A stretch of 64,000 nucleotides of DNA from Viola odorata (taxonomy: Eukaryota; Streptophyta; Magnoliopsida; Malpighiales; Violaceae): positions 52,107,151 through 52,171,150 of the forward strand of contig OY829538.1 in NCBI GenBank assembly GCA_963691705.1, given 5' to 3'. Position 1 is the stretch's first letter. Each line of letters starts with the position of its first letter. This document shows, piece by piece, positions 61,759 to 64,000 of the stretch. Under the pieces are notes generated by a model. The model saw only the letters and a list, made by a program, of their open reading frames with translations, ran no database searches and was not told the DNA's origin. The position numbers were made by a program, and so were the translations under genes.

Positions 61759-63965
61759 AATATATATATATATTTATTTTAATTTTTTTTCTTCTTTTGG
61801 GGTTTTCCCTTGATTGATGCATGAACAGAATGCCCGCTTGAGCTAGGCACGTAATATGGTTTTCTTGTTCATGTTGAGGAGCGAAATTTTAATTAGATTC
61901 TTGACATGAAGAAAGAATATTAACAATATGTGTATTTCGTTTGAGACTGTTTCCTTAATTACTTTGCATTGATTTGGGATTTTATTTTTTTTCCATGTGT
62001 TTCAAATGTTACAATGTTTTCCATTTGATCTAAGATTTAAGAGAAAGAAGAGAGAGTTGGGGTTCATAATTCAAATCCGATGATACATGTAATTAAATTG
62101 GATTCATGAACCAATAACATCAATGTTGATCCGGAATATGCTGTTATTATAAGTATAAGATTGGCTGTAAATCTGGGATTGTAGCATTGAAGTTGTGCTC
62201 TTTTATTTGTATCATTATAGATTATCAGTTCCTCATCTTGGTAAAGGGTTTGAATTTTGTGTTTCTTTTTTTAGAAGGTTTGAATTTTGTGTTGATATTG
62301 ATTGTAACAGTTTTGATGACTTGTGCACCTAAATTAGGATCGAGGTCATAAGCAATTTTGTATTTGATGAGTAGAAACATCATCTTGTCTTTTCATCAAT
62401 TAAAAGACGTTCCATCAAAACGTTCTATTTTAAAGTCGTGATTCATTATTGCAAGTTTGCTGGCACCATTCTTATCTTTTGTATGGAATTTTGTCAATTT
62501 AAAAATTAATAAAAAATATCAAAGTTTCAGAAAATTAATGAAAGTTCCGGATCATGTTTTCTTAAACTAACTTATTTCCATATATAGTTAAACCAATAAA
62601 TCCAAACTAAATTATTCTACTAATCTAAAATAAGTTTATTTTATTATTTTAAAATAAGTCTGTTTCCTAAAAATTGAATCCTAAAGTTAATTTGAAACAA
62701 TTAATTGATTGAAACCTAAAATAATTTTGTTTCCAAAAATAATTTATTGAATCCCAAAATAAGATCATTTCTATTTTCAGAAATAATTAATTAAAAAGTA
62801 ATGTCAAATCAGTAAATAATTTCTAATTAATAGTTTTCATTTTGTAAAAAGAACTAAAAATATTGACCATCATCCTTTCAGGAAAAAAAATATAGACCAT
62901 CATCATCACCATGAAACCCCAATCATCATCACTACTATCTCTTGTATAGTCTTCAAACTTGCAATAATTTCTAGTGTTTAAAGAAATGGTGAAATATTTC
63001 AAAATTTATGAAAAGTTGACAAAGAATTTAACAAATATTTTAGGGGAGAAGACAATGAAAATAAATCGTTTTTATTGATTTTTTTAATATTCTTTAATTT
63101 CCCTCATAAATCTCTTCAATTTTAACAGTCACATGGATCCTACTATATTTGTTACATCTCTATCCAATTTTTATAATTTTTGCTATTTTTTTAGTATTTT
63201 TAAACCATTAGAAAACTCAAAATTGTAATTTTTAGGAGGAAACTATATAGTTTAAATTGAGATAATTCTGTAGGTTAAAAATGATGTAGTTTTTCAAAAG
63301 TTGTAATGTCACCTTTTAAGTAGTTAAAATATTCAAGAAATCAGTTAAGTATTTCAAAAAGCTTGTACAAAAAAATAACAAGAAATGAAAAAAAAATGAC
63401 ATCTGTTTTTGCAATTTTTTTTTGATATTTTTCTCATCGATTTCTTCATTTGAATCCTACTATATTTGTTACATTTTTTATAATTTTTTTACTGTTTATT
63501 TTGAAATTCCTAACCATTAGAATGCCAAAATTGAAACTTTTAAGAAACTATAAAATTTATGTTGGAAGTTTTAAAACTACAGGGGTTGAAATGGCAAATT
63601 TTATAGATTTTTTTCTAACCAATTTTCGTAATTTTTAATATTTTTTATTTAATTTTAAAAAATAAGATAACATTACAACTTTTGAGAAATTGTTAATTTA
63701 TATAGTGCAAGTTTTAAAATTATAGAACCTGAAGTACACGTTCTAATTAAAATTACAATTTAGAAATGACACAAAAAAAATCACCTTAAATAAAAGGAGA
63801 GTAAAATGGTATCATTTCCTTTCCCTTCCGTTCTGTTCCATAATCCAGGGGCGGAGTTAAATTTTTTTTGGGGTGAGCAAACGTCAATATGCAAAGAATA
63901 TTATATATATATTCAGAAAAAATAGATGCATACACACATAAATAACTAGTTATCCAATTAATTAA

Positions 63966-64000
<35 letters not shown>
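61759..64000. other. 3' flank of the NOI gene and AT-rich intergenic DNA
   Basis: No gene is seen. About 63845-63895 reads ccaggggcggagttaaattt followed by ggggtgagcaaac, resembling a common plant transposon end. The window closes in a pure AT dinucleotide run from about 63970 to 64000, which probably continues beyond it. Confidence 0.4.

Noticed and set aside
1..64000. CRISPR arrays, operons, phage or bacterial islands
   Set aside because: All genes are plant nuclear genes with spliceosomal introns; tandem arrays seen are minisatellites or LTR subrepeats without spacer structure.
1..64000. tRNA and rRNA genes
   Set aside because: While reading I saw no A-box/B-box pair with a plausible cloverleaf and no rRNA-like stretch; a covariance-model scan would be needed to exclude degenerate copies.

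Overview
This is nuclear DNA of a flowering plant, most probably a eudicot. The evidence is AT-rich intergenic DNA, short GT-AG introns and genes of plant-specific families (CASP-like, NOI/RIN4, FAR1-related), together with dense nested transposons. I cannot name the species. Gene models were built by hand from reading frames and splice signals. In every intact multi-exon model the exon lengths sum to a whole number of codons.

Layout. 1-5.5 kb: repeat-derived DNA, a decayed FAR1-related gene (about 2191-3463, +) and an antisense fragment of a cyclic-nucleotide-gated channel (4206-4439). 6.7-8.8 kb: intact three-exon CASP-like membrane protein gene (-). 8.8-13.5 kb: gene-poor, with probable old transposon remains. 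13.7-16.1 kb: two-exon cytosolic HSC70 gene (+) with a heat-shock element and TATA box. 17.7-20.9 kb: nine-exon FMN-split-barrel/DUF2470 gene (-), convergent with HSC70. 21.3-25.3 kb: three DNA transposons nested inside one another (MULE-like, PIF/Harbinger-like, hAT); the innermost carries a captured first exon of a plastid methionine sulfoxide reductase B. 25.9-29.3 kb: eleven-exon beta subunit of protein geranylgeranyltransferase I (+). 30.0-40.3 kb: a roughly 10.3-kb LTR retrotransposon with a broken gag, no visible pol, antisense ORFs and two internal insertions of a second repeat family. 42.2-43.2 kb: intronless gene for an unrecognised single-pass membrane protein (-). 45.3-50.0 kb: four-exon strictosidine-synthase-like gene (-) whose first intron holds three MITE-like or hAT-like elements. 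51.8-57.2 kb: two-exon acyl-activating enzyme (-) whose coding end is duplicated as an almost perfect inverted repeat. 61.5 kb: small NOI-domain (RIN4-like) gene (+). The remainder is AT-rich intergenic DNA with transposon ends.

The genes do not form a pathway; this is an ordinary plant gene neighbourhood. The unusual content lies in the mobile DNA and the rearrangements it left: gene capture by a hAT element, three-deep nesting with recognisable target-site duplications, a gag-only element with antisense ORFs, and a hairpin-forming inverted duplication at the 3' end of the acyl-activating enzyme gene.
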